A DNA stretch of 64,000 bases from Nocardia cyriacigeorgica (GTDB lineage Bacteria; Actinomycetota; Actinomycetes; Mycobacteriales; Mycobacteriaceae), in assembly GCF_010868145.1 (NCBI RefSeq), contig NZ_JAAGUY010000002.1, forward strand, positions 35,005 to 99,004. Reading direction: 5' to 3'. The notes under the pieces are model-generated. The model saw only the letters and a list, made by a program, of their open reading frames with translations. It was not told the origin of the DNA and searched no databases. The translations under genes and the position numbers were made by a program. Shown one piece after another: positions 9,908 through 20,656 of the stretch. The stretch's first letter is position 1. Each line of letters opens with the position of its first letter.

Positions 9908-11446
9908 TCAGGCGCCGCCCGGAGCTCGAGGTACACCGAGGACGTCGGCTTCGCTCGGCAGCTCCGACCAGACCGCCGCACCAGGGGGCTGGACCTCGGG
10001 TATCCCGGCAGCCGGAGTGCGCTGTGTGTCCGGCGTACCGGTTGTCGGCGGGGCGGGTTCGGCGGAGGCTGGAGCTCCAGGTGCACCCTGACTTTCGACC
10101 GACTCGCCGGGTCCGGTTTCTGTACCGTGGGACGGCTCACTTCCATTCGGCGTATCGGATGTACCGGGCTCCGCGCTGCCGGGCGCGGAGTTGGTCAGGT
10201 CCGGAACCAGTTCGAGCAGAGTCGTGAAATCGACGACCTGGGCGCCGAGTGTGGGTGTGTAGATGATGACGCCGTTGCTGTAGAGCCGGTAGATACCCGC
10301 GTTCTCCGGCAGGATCATTTCCGGTCCGATCGGTTCACCGACCGAACTCGCCGCGCCGCCGAGCCGTGCGTATTCGACGTCGATCGGGGATTCGGTGTCG
10401 GAGGTCCGCGTGCGTGGGGCGGGGCCCGGCGGCGGCGAGCCTACGCTCAACTCGGCAGGCGTCGGGCCTACCTCGAAGGTTTGGATATCGGCGGGCTGGC
10501 CTCCGTCGGGCGCGGCGGAGTACTCCGAGCGCAGGATGTGTCCGTCACGCAAGAGCACCATGCCCGCAGTCGAGGCCACCGCGTCCGCGGTGCGCGGATC
10601 CTCTTTGGCGGTACCCGGATAGACCTGACAGTCGGTGGTGTCGCAGGTCTGCGCGTAGGGATAGCGCGTCTCGGCCAGCGCATACGACCGGGCCGCGATG
10701 GCCTGGGCGCGCAGGGCTTCGACGGCGCCCTTGTCCGCCCAGTTGGCCTGAACTTCGGCCGGGATGACGCCGAGCAGATAGTCCTCGACATCGACCCGGT
10801 TCACCGTGCGCGCCGCGCCGCCCTCGGTGGCCACCCCGAGCGAACCGCGATACGCACCGCCGCCGCAGAGGGTCAGGTGTTCGGCGGCCGGCCTGCCGGG
10901 TGACGGGTCCACCGGATAGACCCAGGGATCCGCGGTCGAGGTCTGCCACAGCACTTCACCGTCGCACCCGGTAGTGACCACGACATTCGCGCTGCCGTCG
11001 GGTAGCGCGGTGAGGTGGGCGGCTTCACCTGGGCCAATGATCCGGCCCGCCACCCGCGCACCCGAGTCGGAGTAGGCGTCGAGGGTCGAATCGTCCTGCG
11101 CCATCAGCCGGACGGCGAGGGTGGTCGGGCCGACCGCACCGAGTGTCGCGCCCGGGTAGTAGTGGCCGAGGATCCGGTCGGCTGTCCAGCCGTCTTGCGC
11201 ACTCTGCAAGGCGCCGTGCTGGCTCATCCCGCGGCCGTGCCCCGGCCCGGCAAGCGGCCTATACACGTCGTCGCCGGTCCACAGCAGCAACGGTCCGGCG
11301 GCGAGCAGGGCGGTCGTGCCGACGACGAGAATCGAACTCCGCCTGCCTCGGCGCCGACGCATCGACTGCGGTAAATGCGGCGCTGCCAGCACATTCTTCG
11401 CCTTTGACGCAAACTCGGCGCTTGCGCTGTCGTTTCGTTGCGGCAT
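9908..11446 (-). CDS. SpoIID/LytB-domain exported protein
   Basis: Envelope protein of 512 residues. A basic N-terminus (SMRRRRGRRS) and one hydrophobic anchor (about 35-55) precede a SpoIID/LytB domain, recognised by GHGRGMSQHGALQSA, WTADRILGHYYPGA, and the segment VEDYLLGVIPAE. SpoIID of endospore formers is a peptidoglycan lytic transglycosylase; the activity of actinobacterial members is less clear. The C-terminal ~120 residues are Pro/Gly/Thr/Glu-rich and of low complexity, probably a wall-spanning tail. ATG at 11446 has AGGGGAG 8 bases upstream. It is divergent from the PGRP amidase, suggesting co-regulated cell-wall remodelling. Confidence 0.8.
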   Translation of the reverse strand: MPQRNDSASAEFASKAKNVLAAPHLPQSMRRRRGRRSSILVVGTTALLAAGPLLLWTGDDVYRPLAGPGHGRGMSQHGALQSAQDGWTADRILGHYYPGATLGAVGPTTLAVRLMAQDDSTLDAYSDSGARVAGRIIGPGEAAHLTALPDGSANVVVTTGCDGEVLWQTSTADPWVYPVDPSPGRPAAEHLTLCGGGAYRGSLGVATEGGAARTVNRVDVEDYLLGVIPAEVQANWADKGAVEALRAQAIAARSYALAETRYPYAQTCDTTDCQVYPGTAKEDPRTADAVASTAGMVLLRDGHILRSEYSAAPDGGQPADIQTFEVGPTPAELSVGSPPPGPAPRTRTSDTESPIDVEYARLGGAASSVGEPIGPEMILPENAGIYRLYSNGVIIYTPTLGAQVVDFTTLLELVPDLTNSAPGSAEPGTSDTPNGSEPSHGTETGPGESVESQGAPGAPASAEPAPPTTGTPDTQRTPAAGIPEVQPPGAAVWSELPSEADVLGVPRAPGGA

Positions 11447-11571
11447 CCGTTCACTCCCCTTGGTTTTCAGGGACCGGACAGGGTTCGGTGCCTGTCGGCA
11501 TGTCGTTTAGACCGGCCACGATCCGAGAGCTACATTCGAGCACACATAATCCTCAACCAGAGGTTTAGATA

Positions 11572-11594
11572 TGTGAAATTTGTGACTAGTGTGA
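11572..11594 (+). promoter_or_regulatory. Three TGTGA direct repeats at 9-bp spacing
   Basis: TGTGA occurs at 11572-11576, 11581-11585 and 11590-11594, exactly 9 bp apart, in the divergent region between the SpoIID and amidase genes. Phased short direct repeats are typical of response-regulator sites; MtrA, which controls wall hydrolases in actinobacteria, is one candidate. The repeat is seen directly and the binding protein is a guess. Confidence 0.4.
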
Positions 11595-11663
11595 TCCCTG
11601 GGACATCTGGACGCAAGCATCGAAAGCACACGGATCACTGGTTCGACCTGATTGGAGAAGCTC

Positions 11664-13928
11664 GTGCCGTACCGCAAACCGAAACGCTCCTACGTGCTCC
11701 CGGTTGTCACCACGCTTGCGGTAGCGGCCCCGCTGGCCACCCTTCTGCCGAGCGACTCCGACTACCGCACCGCCAATGAGGCCCAGCTCGCCGCCGTCCC
11801 CGCACAACTGGCCGAGGTCGTGCTGAATTCCGCGCCCGATATCGTGCTGCCGCTGCGTGAATTGACCGGCCTCAACCTGCCCGACCTGCGCCTTTCCGAT
11901 CTGCGCAAGATTCCGCTTCCGGCCTCGGTTCCGGTGCCGCCCGGCCTTCCGTTACCGCCTGGCATTCAATTACCCAGCGAAATTCCTTTACCCCAGTTCG
12001 ACTCCGGCCAATCCTCCGCACCGCAGCTGGAGGCAGTTCCAGGGCGCATACCCACCGGTGCGCAATTCATCGCCGATCCCGCCGCAGGCGCGGATCCGAA
12101 CACCCCGGCCCTCACCCCCGGTGCGATACCCCCGGAACTCATGTCCGAGGTCGGCGCACAGGTCAAAGAACTTTCCCGCGACACGCCGTTCAGTGTCGTC
12201 GCCCTCACCGCCGACGACTTGCTGAACACCAAGGCCATGATCCGGGCCAAACAGCCCGACGGCACCTGGGGACCCTGGTACGAGACCGAGCCCATCGATA
12301 CCGCCGCCGCCGACAACGCCGCGCCGACCGGTACCGAGGGCACCGAACCCATCTACGTCGGCAACACCACCGCGGTGCAGGTCCTGGTGACGCGCAAGCC
12401 TGCCGCCGCGCCCGCCGGTCAGCCCGCACCGCAGGACCACGGTGCGCCGATCCAGCCGACGCCCGCCGCCGCACCCGCCGACGACCAGCCGCAGCCCGAA
12501 CTCAAGGCGGTACTGATCGATCCGGGTCGCGGGGCCATTGATGGCACGCTCGGCGACGTCGCGGCCGCGCTGCCCGGTGGCGGACCGAATGTGATCACCC
12601 GCAGCCAGTGGGGCGCGGACGAATCCATCCGCTGCGACTCCCCAACCTACGACGACGGTTTGGGCGGGGTCACGGTGCACCACACCGCGGGCCGCAACGA
12701 TTACAGCAAGGCCGAATCGGCGGGCATCGTCCGCGCGATCTACACCTATCACGCCCAAACGCTCGGCTGGTGCGATATCGGCTACCACGCGCTGGTGGAC
12801 AAGTACGGCCAGATCTTCGAGGGCCGTTTCGGCGGACTCGACAAGACCGTGCAGGGCGCGCATGCGGGCGGATTCAACGAGAACACCTCCGGCGTCGCGC
12901 TGATGGGCAACTACGAATCCGAGACTCCGGCCACCGCGGCGATCAACTCGGTCGGACGGTTCGTCGGCTGGCGCACCAAGGTCGCCGGGCTCGACCCAAA
13001 GGGCTACACCACCATGTATTCCGAGGGCACCGAGTTCACCCCGTATGCCCAGGGGGAAGAGGTGCGGCTGCCGATCGTGTTCGCCCACCGCGATGTCGGC
13101 AACACCAGCTGCCCCGGTGACGCCGCTTACGCGATGATGGACCGGATCCGCGATATCGCGGCGGGCGCGCCCGGTGCGTCCGGCAGCACCCCGCCGTCCC
13201 GGCAAGTCCAATCCGATGTGGCCGCGCTGGCCAATCTGACCGCCAAACTGCTGACGATGGTCAACGACAACATCATCGCCAAGTACTGGGCCTCGAAGGG
13301 TGGGCCGGAGGGCCCGCTGGGTCAGGCCGCGTCCGAACCACTGCCTGCCGCGCACGGCGGACAGTACGCCAAGTTCGTCAACGGGTACGTGTACGCCACT
13401 CCTGAAGGCGCGGCGGTCGAGGTGGTCGGCAAGATTCTCGACCGCTTCCTCGAACTCGGCGCCGACGCGGGCGTGCTCGGCTTGCCGCTGGGCAACCCTT
13501 ACGCCGTGCCCGACGGCCTGCGTGAGGACTTCCAGTACGGCTCGCTGATCCTGAACCAGGTCACCGGCATCGTCACCACTGTCTGGAAGACCTATAACGA
13601 CACCTACCAGCAGGAGATGAACCGGCCGAACCCGGTCGCGGCACCCGATCCGGCCGTGCCCGGACCCCCGGCCGCCGCTCCTGCCCCGGCGGATGGACAG
13701 GTACCGGCTCCCGCTCCCACCGACGTTCCGGCACCGGTCCCGGGGCCTGCACCCGAGGCAGCGCCCGCGCCCGCACCTGAAGCTGCGGTGCCGGCTCCGG
13801 AAGCAGCTCAGGCCCCGGAAGCGCCGGCCCCGGCCCCAGCCCCGGACGCGCCGGTCCCGGCTCAGGTCGAGGCGCCGGAACCCGCTCCTGTTCCACCGGC
13901 GGCACCTGCTCCGGCCCCGGAAGGCTGA
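11664..13928 (+). CDS. Exported N-acetylmuramoyl-L-alanine amidase (PGRP type) with LGFP repeats
   Basis: Peptidoglycan hydrolase of 754 residues that cuts the MurNAc-L-Ala bond. GTG at 11664 is preferred over TTG at 11652, because GGAGAAG lies just before it. A signal-like hydrophobic stretch at about 10-28 (VLPVVTTLAVAAPLATLL) leads to a Pro-rich region. The amidase-2/PGRP domain runs roughly 305-500: zinc ligands are the first His in VHHTAG, the His in FAHRDVG and the Cys in TSCPGD. At least two LGFP-type repeats (GPLGQ, GVLGLPLGN) that bind the wall follow, then a ~100-residue Pro/Ala tail. It corresponds to Rv3811 by position. It converges with the HAD gene across a large hairpin. Confidence 0.88.
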   Translation: MPYRKPKRSYVLPVVTTLAVAAPLATLLPSDSDYRTANEAQLAAVPAQLAEVVLNSAPDIVLPLRELTGLNLPDLRLSDLRKIPLPASVPVPPGLPLPPGIQLPSEIPLPQFDSGQSSAPQLEAVPGRIPTGAQFIADPAAGADPNTPALTPGAIPPELMSEVGAQVKELSRDTPFSVVALTADDLLNTKAMIRAKQPDGTWGPWYETEPIDTAAADNAAPTGTEGTEPIYVGNTTAVQVLVTRKPAAAPAGQPAPQDHGAPIQPTPAAAPADDQPQPELKAVLIDPGRGAIDGTLGDVAAALPGGGPNVITRSQWGADESIRCDSPTYDDGLGGVTVHHTAGRNDYSKAESAGIVRAIYTYHAQTLGWCDIGYHALVDKYGQIFEGRFGGLDKTVQGAHAGGFNENTSGVALMGNYESETPATAAINSVGRFVGWRTKVAGLDPKGYTTMYSEGTEFTPYAQGEEVRLPIVFAHRDVGNTSCPGDAAYAMMDRIRDIAAGAPGASGSTPPSRQVQSDVAALANLTAKLLTMVNDNIIAKYWASKGGPEGPLGQAASEPLPAAHGGQYAKFVNGYVYATPEGAAVEVVGKILDRFLELGADAGVLGLPLGNPYAVPDGLREDFQYGSLILNQVTGIVTTVWKTYNDTYQQEMNRPNPVAAPDPAVPGPPAAAPAPADGQVPAPAPTDVPAPVPGPAPEAAPAPAPEAAVPAPEAAQAPEAPAPAPAPDAPVPAQVEAPEPAPVPPAAPAPAPEG

Positions 13929-13977
13929 CGAACAATCCACAATCGAGGCGCTGACCGCCTCGGTGACCAGGACGCAT

Positions 13978-14042
13978 CGAACCCCGGAGTCGCAACGGTC
14001 CGACTGCTCGAGCAGAACGGACCGCCGCGGCGCCGGGGTTCG
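13978..14042. terminator. Large hairpin between convergent genes
   Basis: CGAACCCCGG (13978-13987) pairs with CCGGGGTTCG (14033-14042). Inside it CGGTCCG (13996-14002) pairs with CGGACCG (14018-14024), capped by the palindrome CTGCTCGAGCAG (14004-14015). It lies between the converging amidase and HAD genes and would serve both strands. There is no U-tract, as is common in GC-rich actinomycetes. Confidence 0.65.
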
Positions 14043-14068
14043 GTCGCTTCAACAGACTCGGAAGCTAC

Positions 14069-14908
14069 TCAGACCCACCACCGTTCGAGAACCCGCGCCA
14101 CACCGTCCTCGGCGTTGGTCGTGGTCACCTCATTGGCCGCCGCAAGGGCGTCGGGATGCGCGTTGGCCATGGCGACGCCGCGGCCTGCGAGGGTGAGCAT
14201 CGGGATGTCGTTGGGCATGTCACCGAAGGCGATGGCGGAAGACGGGTCGACGCCGAGACGTTCGGCGACTGCGACCAGGCCCGACGCCTTCGTGACGCCG
14301 GGCGCGGACAGCTCGATCAGGCCGTGGTCGGTGGAGTAGGTGATATCGGCGCGGTCGCCGATCAGGGGAGCCAGTGCCCGCAGCATCTCACCGCTGCGGG
14401 CGCCGGGTAGCCGGATCAGCATCTTGATCGCCGGCGCGTCGATCACCTCGTGCCGCGCGACAGCGGTGTCGTCGGGGTTGAGCCAGGCGTGCTCGTATTC
14501 GGGTGAGCTGACGAATTGCGGGGTCACCGCGTCGTGCGCGCTGGCGCCGACCCGCTCGGCGGCCAGACCACAGCCGGGCAGCGTCTGTTCGGCGAGATCG
14601 GCGATCCAGGCCAGGGTGTCGATATCGAGGGTGCGGCTGGTCAGTACCCGGTCGGCGGCGCTGTCGTAGATGACCGCACCGTTTCCGCATACGCACAGCG
14701 GAGCGAAGCCGAGGCCATCCACCACCGGACCGATCCAGCGCGGCGGCCGACCGGTCGCGAGCACGAACGGCACGCCGTCGGCGACCAGCGCGCCGACGGC
14801 GGCTTTGGTGCGCGCGGTCACCCGCTCCTCGGGGTCGATGAGGGTGCCGTCCACATCGGAGGCGACGAGTTCCGGCTTCGGCAGATGCAAACGGGTCACC
14901 CATTCCAT
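14069..14908 (-). CDS. HAD-superfamily (Cof-type, IIB) phosphatase
   Basis: Soluble hydrolase of 279 residues. HAD motif I is ASDVDGTLID near residue 18, with the nucleophile Asp and the acid/base Asp two residues later. Motif II is LATGRP, and the C-terminal motif IV is AFGDMPNDIPML. The cap insertion of type IIB lies in between. ATG at 14908 has AGGAAAG eight bases upstream; the upstream extension is Arg-rich and not supported. The family dephosphorylates sugar phosphates, FMN and similar metabolites; the substrate cannot be read from sequence. Position matches Rv3813c. Confidence 0.88.
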   Translation of the reverse strand: MEWVTRLHLPKPELVASDVDGTLIDPEERVTARTKAAVGALVADGVPFVLATGRPPRWIGPVVDGLGFAPLCVCGNGAVIYDSAADRVLTSRTLDIDTLAWIADLAEQTLPGCGLAAERVGASAHDAVTPQFVSSPEYEHAWLNPDDTAVARHEVIDAPAIKMLIRLPGARSGEMLRALAPLIGDRADITYSTDHGLIELSAPGVTKASGLVAVAERLGVDPSSAIAFGDMPNDIPMLTLAGRGVAMANAHPDALAAANEVTTTNAEDGVARVLERWWV

Positions 14909-15080
14909 TGTGCTGTCTTTCCTCGTCGGGCGCCTCGCCCCCCGCCTCCAACGCCGAAGGGTTGCCGGGCTCCGCGCATTCGACATTGCCGATGGATGAA
15001 CACGCAGGTAGCCCGTCGGGCGCGCGCGGCGGCCGGTGGCTCCCTATGATCAGGGGCTACACCAGGACTCGAGGGGACCG

Positions 15081-16058
<978 letters not shown>

Positions 16059-16125
16059 GCGTCAGGCCCGAAGGAGGCAGCTTGCGTAACCACGTAGGGC
16101 CCGCGAATCCCACCTTGGGGGCAGC

Positions 16126-17049
16126 GTGACCGAAGCCGAGATCATCGTCCAGGGCGCCCCCGAGGTCGCCGCCACCGGACGACGCAAGCTGGTATGGCGC
16201 CGCTTCCTGCGCAACAAGCCGGCGGTGGCCGGTGCGATCACCCTGATACTGCTGTTCATCGTCAGTTTCGCGTTGCCGCCGTTCCTGCCGTACGACTATC
16301 AGGAGCTCGACTACACCGCACTGCTGCAACCACCGAGCCCGGAGCATCCGTTCGGCACCACCCAGATCGGCCAGGACGTGCTGGCCCAAACGCTGCGCGG
16401 ACTCCAGAAATCGCTGATCATCGGTTTCTGCGTGGCCATCATGTCGACGACCCTCGCCGCACTGGCCGGTTCCATCGCCGGATTGCTCGGCGGGTGGACC
16501 GATAAGGCCGTCATGTGGCTGGTGGATCTGCTGCTGGTGGTGCCGAGCTTCATCATCATCGCCCTGTTCGCCCCGCGCACCAAGGGCAGCGGCTCGATCG
16601 CGCTGCTGATCCTGCTGCTGGCCCTGTTCGGCTGGATGATCAGCGCGCGGATCGTGCGCGGGCTGACGCTGAGCCTGCGCGAACGCGAATTCGTCAGGGC
16701 CGCACGCTATATGGGCGCACCAACCCGGACGGTGATCATCAGCCATATCGTGCCGAACATCGCCTCGATCCTGATCATCGACACCACGCTCACCGTCGGC
16801 GCCGCGATCATGGCCGAAACGGGACTGAGCTTCCTCGGCTTCGGTGTGCAGCCACCGGATGTCTCCCTCGGCTCGCTCATCGCCTCGGGAACCAAGTCCG
16901 CGCTGACCTACCCGTGGCTGTTCCTGTTCGCCGGTGGGCTGCTGATCATCACGGTGCTGTGCGCGAATCTGGTGGGTGACGGGCTGCGCGACGCGTTCGA
17001 TCCGAGCGCCAAGCGGGCCCGGTCGCGGAAGGCGAAGGCGAAGGCATGA
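16126..17049 (+). CDS. Oligopeptide/dipeptide ABC transporter permease, DppC type
   Basis: Second permease, 307 residues, with an N-terminal cytoplasmic segment, the DppC-type N-terminal domain ([14 protein letters not shown]) and about six helices. The coupling loop reads [23 protein letters not shown] at 16126 follows a GGGGG tract. Its stop overlaps the start of the ATPase gene (ATGA), so the two are translationally coupled. It forms the membrane channel with the upstream DppB-type protein. Confidence 0.9.
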   Translation: MTEAEIIVQGAPEVAATGRRKLVWRRFLRNKPAVAGAITLILLFIVSFALPPFLPYDYQELDYTALLQPPSPEHPFGTTQIGQDVLAQTLRGLQKSLIIGFCVAIMSTTLAALAGSIAGLLGGWTDKAVMWLVDLLLVVPSFIIIALFAPRTKGSGSIALLILLLALFGWMISARIVRGLTLSLREREFVRAARYMGAPTRTVIISHIVPNIASILIIDTTLTVGAAIMAETGLSFLGFGVQPPDVSLGSLIASGTKSALTYPWLFLFAGGLLIITVLCANLVGDGLRDAFDPSAKRARSRKAKAKA

Positions 17050-18932
17050 CGGATACCGCTGGGACGACGTCCGAGAAGACGCCGCCGGAGAAGAACTCGA
17101 CCACACCGCTACTGGAGGTCACCGACCTTCGGGTGTCCTTCCCCAGCGAGGAAGGCCGCGTCGACGCCGTGCGCGGGGTGAGCTACACCGTCTCCGATAA
17201 AGAGGTCCTCGCGATCGTCGGCGAATCCGGATCCGGTAAATCGGTGTCCTCGCTCGCGGTGATGGGACTGCTGCCGGAGCAGGCCAGGATCAATGGGTCG
17301 ATCCGTTTGCGCGGGCGAGAGCTGCTCGGACTCGGCGATAAACAGCTGTCCCAGCTACGCGGCAGCTCGATCAGCATGGTGTTCCAGGACCCACTCTCGG
17401 CGCTGACACCGGTGTACCGGGTGGGCGATCAGATCGCCGAGGCACTGCTGGCGCACGGCGCGATGAGCAAGGCCGATGCGGCGAAACGAGCCGTCGAACT
17501 GCTGGAACTGGTGGGTATCCCGGATCCGGAATTGCGCGCGAAGGCATTCCCGCACGAATTCTCCGGCGGTATGCGCCAGCGCGTCGTCATCGCGATGGCC
17601 ATCGCCAACGATCCGGCGCTGATCATCTGTGACGAGCCGACCACCGCGCTCGACGTCACCGTGCAGAAGCAGATCCTCAACCTGCTGCGCAAGGCGCGCG
17701 ACATCACCGGCGCAGGCGTCATCATGATCACCCACGACATGGGTATCGCCGCCACCCTCGCCGATCGCGTCGCGGTCATGTACGCGGGCAAGATCGTCGA
17801 AACCGCCTCTACCACAGCGCTGTTCAGCACGCCGCGGATGCCGTACACGGTGGGACTGCTCGGCTCGATCCCACGTATGGACGGCCCAGCCCGTACTCCG
17901 CTGATCCCCATCGTCGGCGCACCGCCCGCCATGCACGCCTTGCCGCCGGGCTGCTCGTTCGCGCCGCGCTGCCCCATCGCGATCGACGATTGCCATGCCG
18001 CCGAACCGCCGCTGGAACGCACCGGTCCCGGACATTCCGCCGCCTGCATCCGCACTGCCGACGTTGGGTCGGCAGAGCTGTTCGAGGCCTATCGCAGCGA
18101 GATCACCGAACCGGAGATCGTCGCCGAAACCGACCCCGACGTGGTGCTGCGGGTGACGGACCTGGTCAAGACATTCCCGATCACCTCGGGCGTGGTGTTC
18201 CGCCGCCGTAAGGGCGAGGTCCGAGCCGTCGACGGCATCAGCTTCGAGATCCGCAAGGGCCGCACCCTGGCGCTGGTCGGTGAATCGGGCTCCGGAAAAT
18301 CCACCACGCTCACCCAGATCATGGATCTGGTGCGCCCGGAATCAGGCAGCATCGAGATCATGGGCAGCGATATCGCGACCCTGACCAAGGCACGCAGGCG
18401 CGAGATCCGCCGCAAGATGCAGATCGTCTTCCAGGACCCGACCGCCTCCCTCGACCCGCGCCTGCCGATCCATGACGCGATCGCCGAACCCCTGCGCATC
18501 GACGGCCGCCCCCGCGCCGAAATCGCGCGCCGGGTACCGGAACTGCTGAAACAGGTCGGCCTGCGCCCCGAACACGCCGACCGCTACCCCGCGGACTTCT
18601 CCGGCGGCCAGAAACAACGCATCAGCGTCGCCCGCGCCCTTGCCCTCGACCCGGAACTGCTCGTCCTCGACGAACCGGTCTCCTCGCTCGACGTCTCCAT
18701 CCAGGCCGGCGTGCTCAACCTGCTGCGCGACCTGCAAACCGAACGCGGCCTGTCCTACTTGTTCGTCTCCCACGACCTGTCCGTGGTGCGCAACCTGGCC
18801 CACGACATCGCGGTCATGTATCGCGGCAAGATCGTCGAATCCGGACCGGCAGAACAGATCTTCGGCGACCCTGAACACGAATACACCCGGTCATTGATCG
18901 ACGCGGTGCCCGAGCCCGTCGTGAGCCGATAG
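17046..18932 (+). CDS. Fused double ATP-binding protein (DppD-DppF) of peptide ABC transporter
   Basis: 628 residues carrying two complete ABC ATPases in one chain. The first half has Walker A GESGSGKS, signature FSGGMRQRV, Walker [13 protein letters not shown]. The oligopeptide-transporter C-terminal motif with clustered cysteines follows ([11 protein letters not shown]). The second half has [29 protein letters not shown]. Separate dppD and dppF genes are the usual arrangement; the fused form is also known in mycobacteria. ATG at 17046 overlaps the permease stop. A DHDMG-type switch histidine is present in each half (THDMG, SHDLS), so both sites look catalytically competent. Confidence 0.92.
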   Translation: MTDTAGTTSEKTPPEKNSTTPLLEVTDLRVSFPSEEGRVDAVRGVSYTVSDKEVLAIVGESGSGKSVSSLAVMGLLPEQARINGSIRLRGRELLGLGDKQLSQLRGSSISMVFQDPLSALTPVYRVGDQIAEALLAHGAMSKADAAKRAVELLELVGIPDPELRAKAFPHEFSGGMRQRVVIAMAIANDPALIICDEPTTALDVTVQKQILNLLRKARDITGAGVIMITHDMGIAATLADRVAVMYAGKIVETASTTALFSTPRMPYTVGLLGSIPRMDGPARTPLIPIVGAPPAMHALPPGCSFAPRCPIAIDDCHAAEPPLERTGPGHSAACIRTADVGSAELFEAYRSEITEPEIVAETDPDVVLRVTDLVKTFPITSGVVFRRRKGEVRAVDGISFEIRKGRTLALVGESGSGKSTTLTQIMDLVRPESGSIEIMGSDIATLTKARRREIRRKMQIVFQDPTASLDPRLPIHDAIAEPLRIDGRPRAEIARRVPELLKQVGLRPEHADRYPADFSGGQKQRISVARALALDPELLVLDEPVSSLDVSIQAGVLNLLRDLQTERGLSYLFVSHDLSVVRNLAHDIAVMYRGKIVESGPAEQIFGDPEHEYTRSLIDAVPEPVVSR

Positions 18933-18942
18933 GAGGTTTGCC

Positions 18943-20619
18943 GTGCGGATCCACTCCCTCGGTGTGCGTGTGGCCATCGCGGCCGTCGCGACCGGTCTGG
19001 TCCTGTCCGGATGCTCGCGTTCGGACGATCCGGCGCCCGGCGCCGACGTCGCCGCTCTCGGCACCTCCAACGACATCAATCCGCGCGATGTCTCCGAGCT
19101 GCGCGACGGCGGGAACCTGCGGCTGGCATTGAGTTCGTTTCCCGAGCAGTGGAACGCGCTGCATATCGACTCCGACGGCGAAGTCAGCGCGGTCGAACGT
19201 CCGCTGATGCCGCGCGCGTTCCACACCAGCGCTTCGGGTGAGCTGTCGGTCAATACCGACTACTTCACCAGCGTCGAACTCACCGGCACCGATCCACAGC
19301 GCGTCGTCTACACCATCAACCCGGAGGCCGTCTGGTCCGACGGCACACCGATCACCTGGGAGGACATGCGGTCGCAGGCCGCGGCGTTGAGCGGAGCGAA
19401 CCCCGAATACCTGATCAAGATGACCTTCGGTTTCGACCGGGTCGAGAAGGTGGAGCGCGGTGTCGACGACCGCCAGGCGATCATCACCTTCAAGGAGCAT
19501 TACGCCGACTGGCAGGGCCAGTTCGCGGGTGAGGCGTTCCTGTATCCGGCCTCGGTGACCGGCACGCCCGAAGCTTTCAACAAGAGTCAGCTCGAGAGCC
19601 TCGGCCTTTCCGCGGGTCCGTTCATCATCCAGTCCGTGGACCGGGCGCAGGGCCGTTTCGTGCTCGGCCGTAACCCGAAATGGTGGGGCGACACCCCCAA
19701 GCTCGACACCATCACTTTCACCGTGTTGGCGAGCGAAGCGGTGATCCCGGCATTGCAGAACAATGAGATCGACGCGGTGGGTATCGCCAGCATCGACGAT
19801 ATGCGCACCGCGCAGAGCACTCCGGGCGTGGAAATCCGCCGGGCACCGGGCAACAGCTGGTCGCACCTGACCTTCAACGGCGCACCGGGCTCGATCCTGG
19901 AAGATCCGCGGGTCCGGGTCGCGATATCGAAGGCCATCGACCGCAAGGGTATTGCCGTCGCCATGCAGAACGGTCTCGTGGCGAATCCCGAACCACTCAA
20001 CAATCACGTGTACGTCCAGGGTCAGATCGGCTATCAGGACAACAGCTTGCCGTTCGATCCGGAAGCCGCCGCCCGCGAACTCGACGAACTCGGCTGGAAG
20101 CTCAACGGCGAGTTCCGGGAAAAGGACGGCCGTAGGCTCGTCATCCGCGATGTCATGTACAACGCGCAGAGCTGGGTGCAGATCGCGCAGATCATCCAGC
20201 AGAATCTCGCGCAGATCGGCGTCGAGCTCGTCATCGACACCCGACCCGGCCAGGGGCTGTTCACCGATGTCTTCCAGCCCGGCGATTTCGATGCCGGCCA
20301 ATGGGTGTGGTCGAGCGATGTGTTCGCGCTGAAGAACCTTCCGCAGGTCTACCGCTACGACCCCAATGACCTGCAGGGCAACTACGGGCGCATCGGTTCA
20401 GCGGAAATCAACGATCTCATCGACAAGGCGCTGGCCGAGCTCGATCCGAAGAAGGCGATCGATATTGCCAACGAGATCGATCGCAAGCTGTTCGAGATCG
20501 GTTTCTCGCTGCCTCTGGTGCAGTCGGCGGGTAACGTCGCGGTCCGCGCGGACCTCGCCAACTACGGAGCTCCCGGGCTCGCGTCCTATGACTACACGAA
20601 GATCGGGTTCGTGAAATGA
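18943..20619 (+). CDS. Lipoprotein substrate-binding protein, peptide ABC transporter (copy 1)
   Basis: SBP family 5 protein, 558 residues. GTG at 18943 has a perfect AGGAGG RBS. The signal peptide ends in the lipobox LSGC (Cys near residue 24), so the mature protein is membrane-tethered. Family landmarks include RPLMPRAF, TINPEAVWSDGTPITWEDM and FVLGRNPKWWGDTPKLD. It would deliver peptides or related solutes to the adjacent permeases. It begins 10 bases after the ATPase gene and is followed at once by a paralogue of almost equal length. Ligand unknown. Confidence 0.9.
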   Translation: MRIHSLGVRVAIAAVATGLVLSGCSRSDDPAPGADVAALGTSNDINPRDVSELRDGGNLRLALSSFPEQWNALHIDSDGEVSAVERPLMPRAFHTSASGELSVNTDYFTSVELTGTDPQRVVYTINPEAVWSDGTPITWEDMRSQAAALSGANPEYLIKMTFGFDRVEKVERGVDDRQAIITFKEHYADWQGQFAGEAFLYPASVTGTPEAFNKSQLESLGLSAGPFIIQSVDRAQGRFVLGRNPKWWGDTPKLDTITFTVLASEAVIPALQNNEIDAVGIASIDDMRTAQSTPGVEIRRAPGNSWSHLTFNGAPGSILEDPRVRVAISKAIDRKGIAVAMQNGLVANPEPLNNHVYVQGQIGYQDNSLPFDPEAAARELDELGWKLNGEFREKDGRRLVIRDVMYNAQSWVQIAQIIQQNLAQIGVELVIDTRPGQGLFTDVFQPGDFDAGQWVWSSDVFALKNLPQVYRYDPNDLQGNYGRIGSAEINDLIDKALAELDPKKAIDIANEIDRKLFEIGFSLPLVQSAGNVAVRADLANYGAPGLASYDYTKIGFVK

Positions 20620-20656
20620 GCGCTGCGCCGCACTTCACCAGCAGGAAGGACATTTC

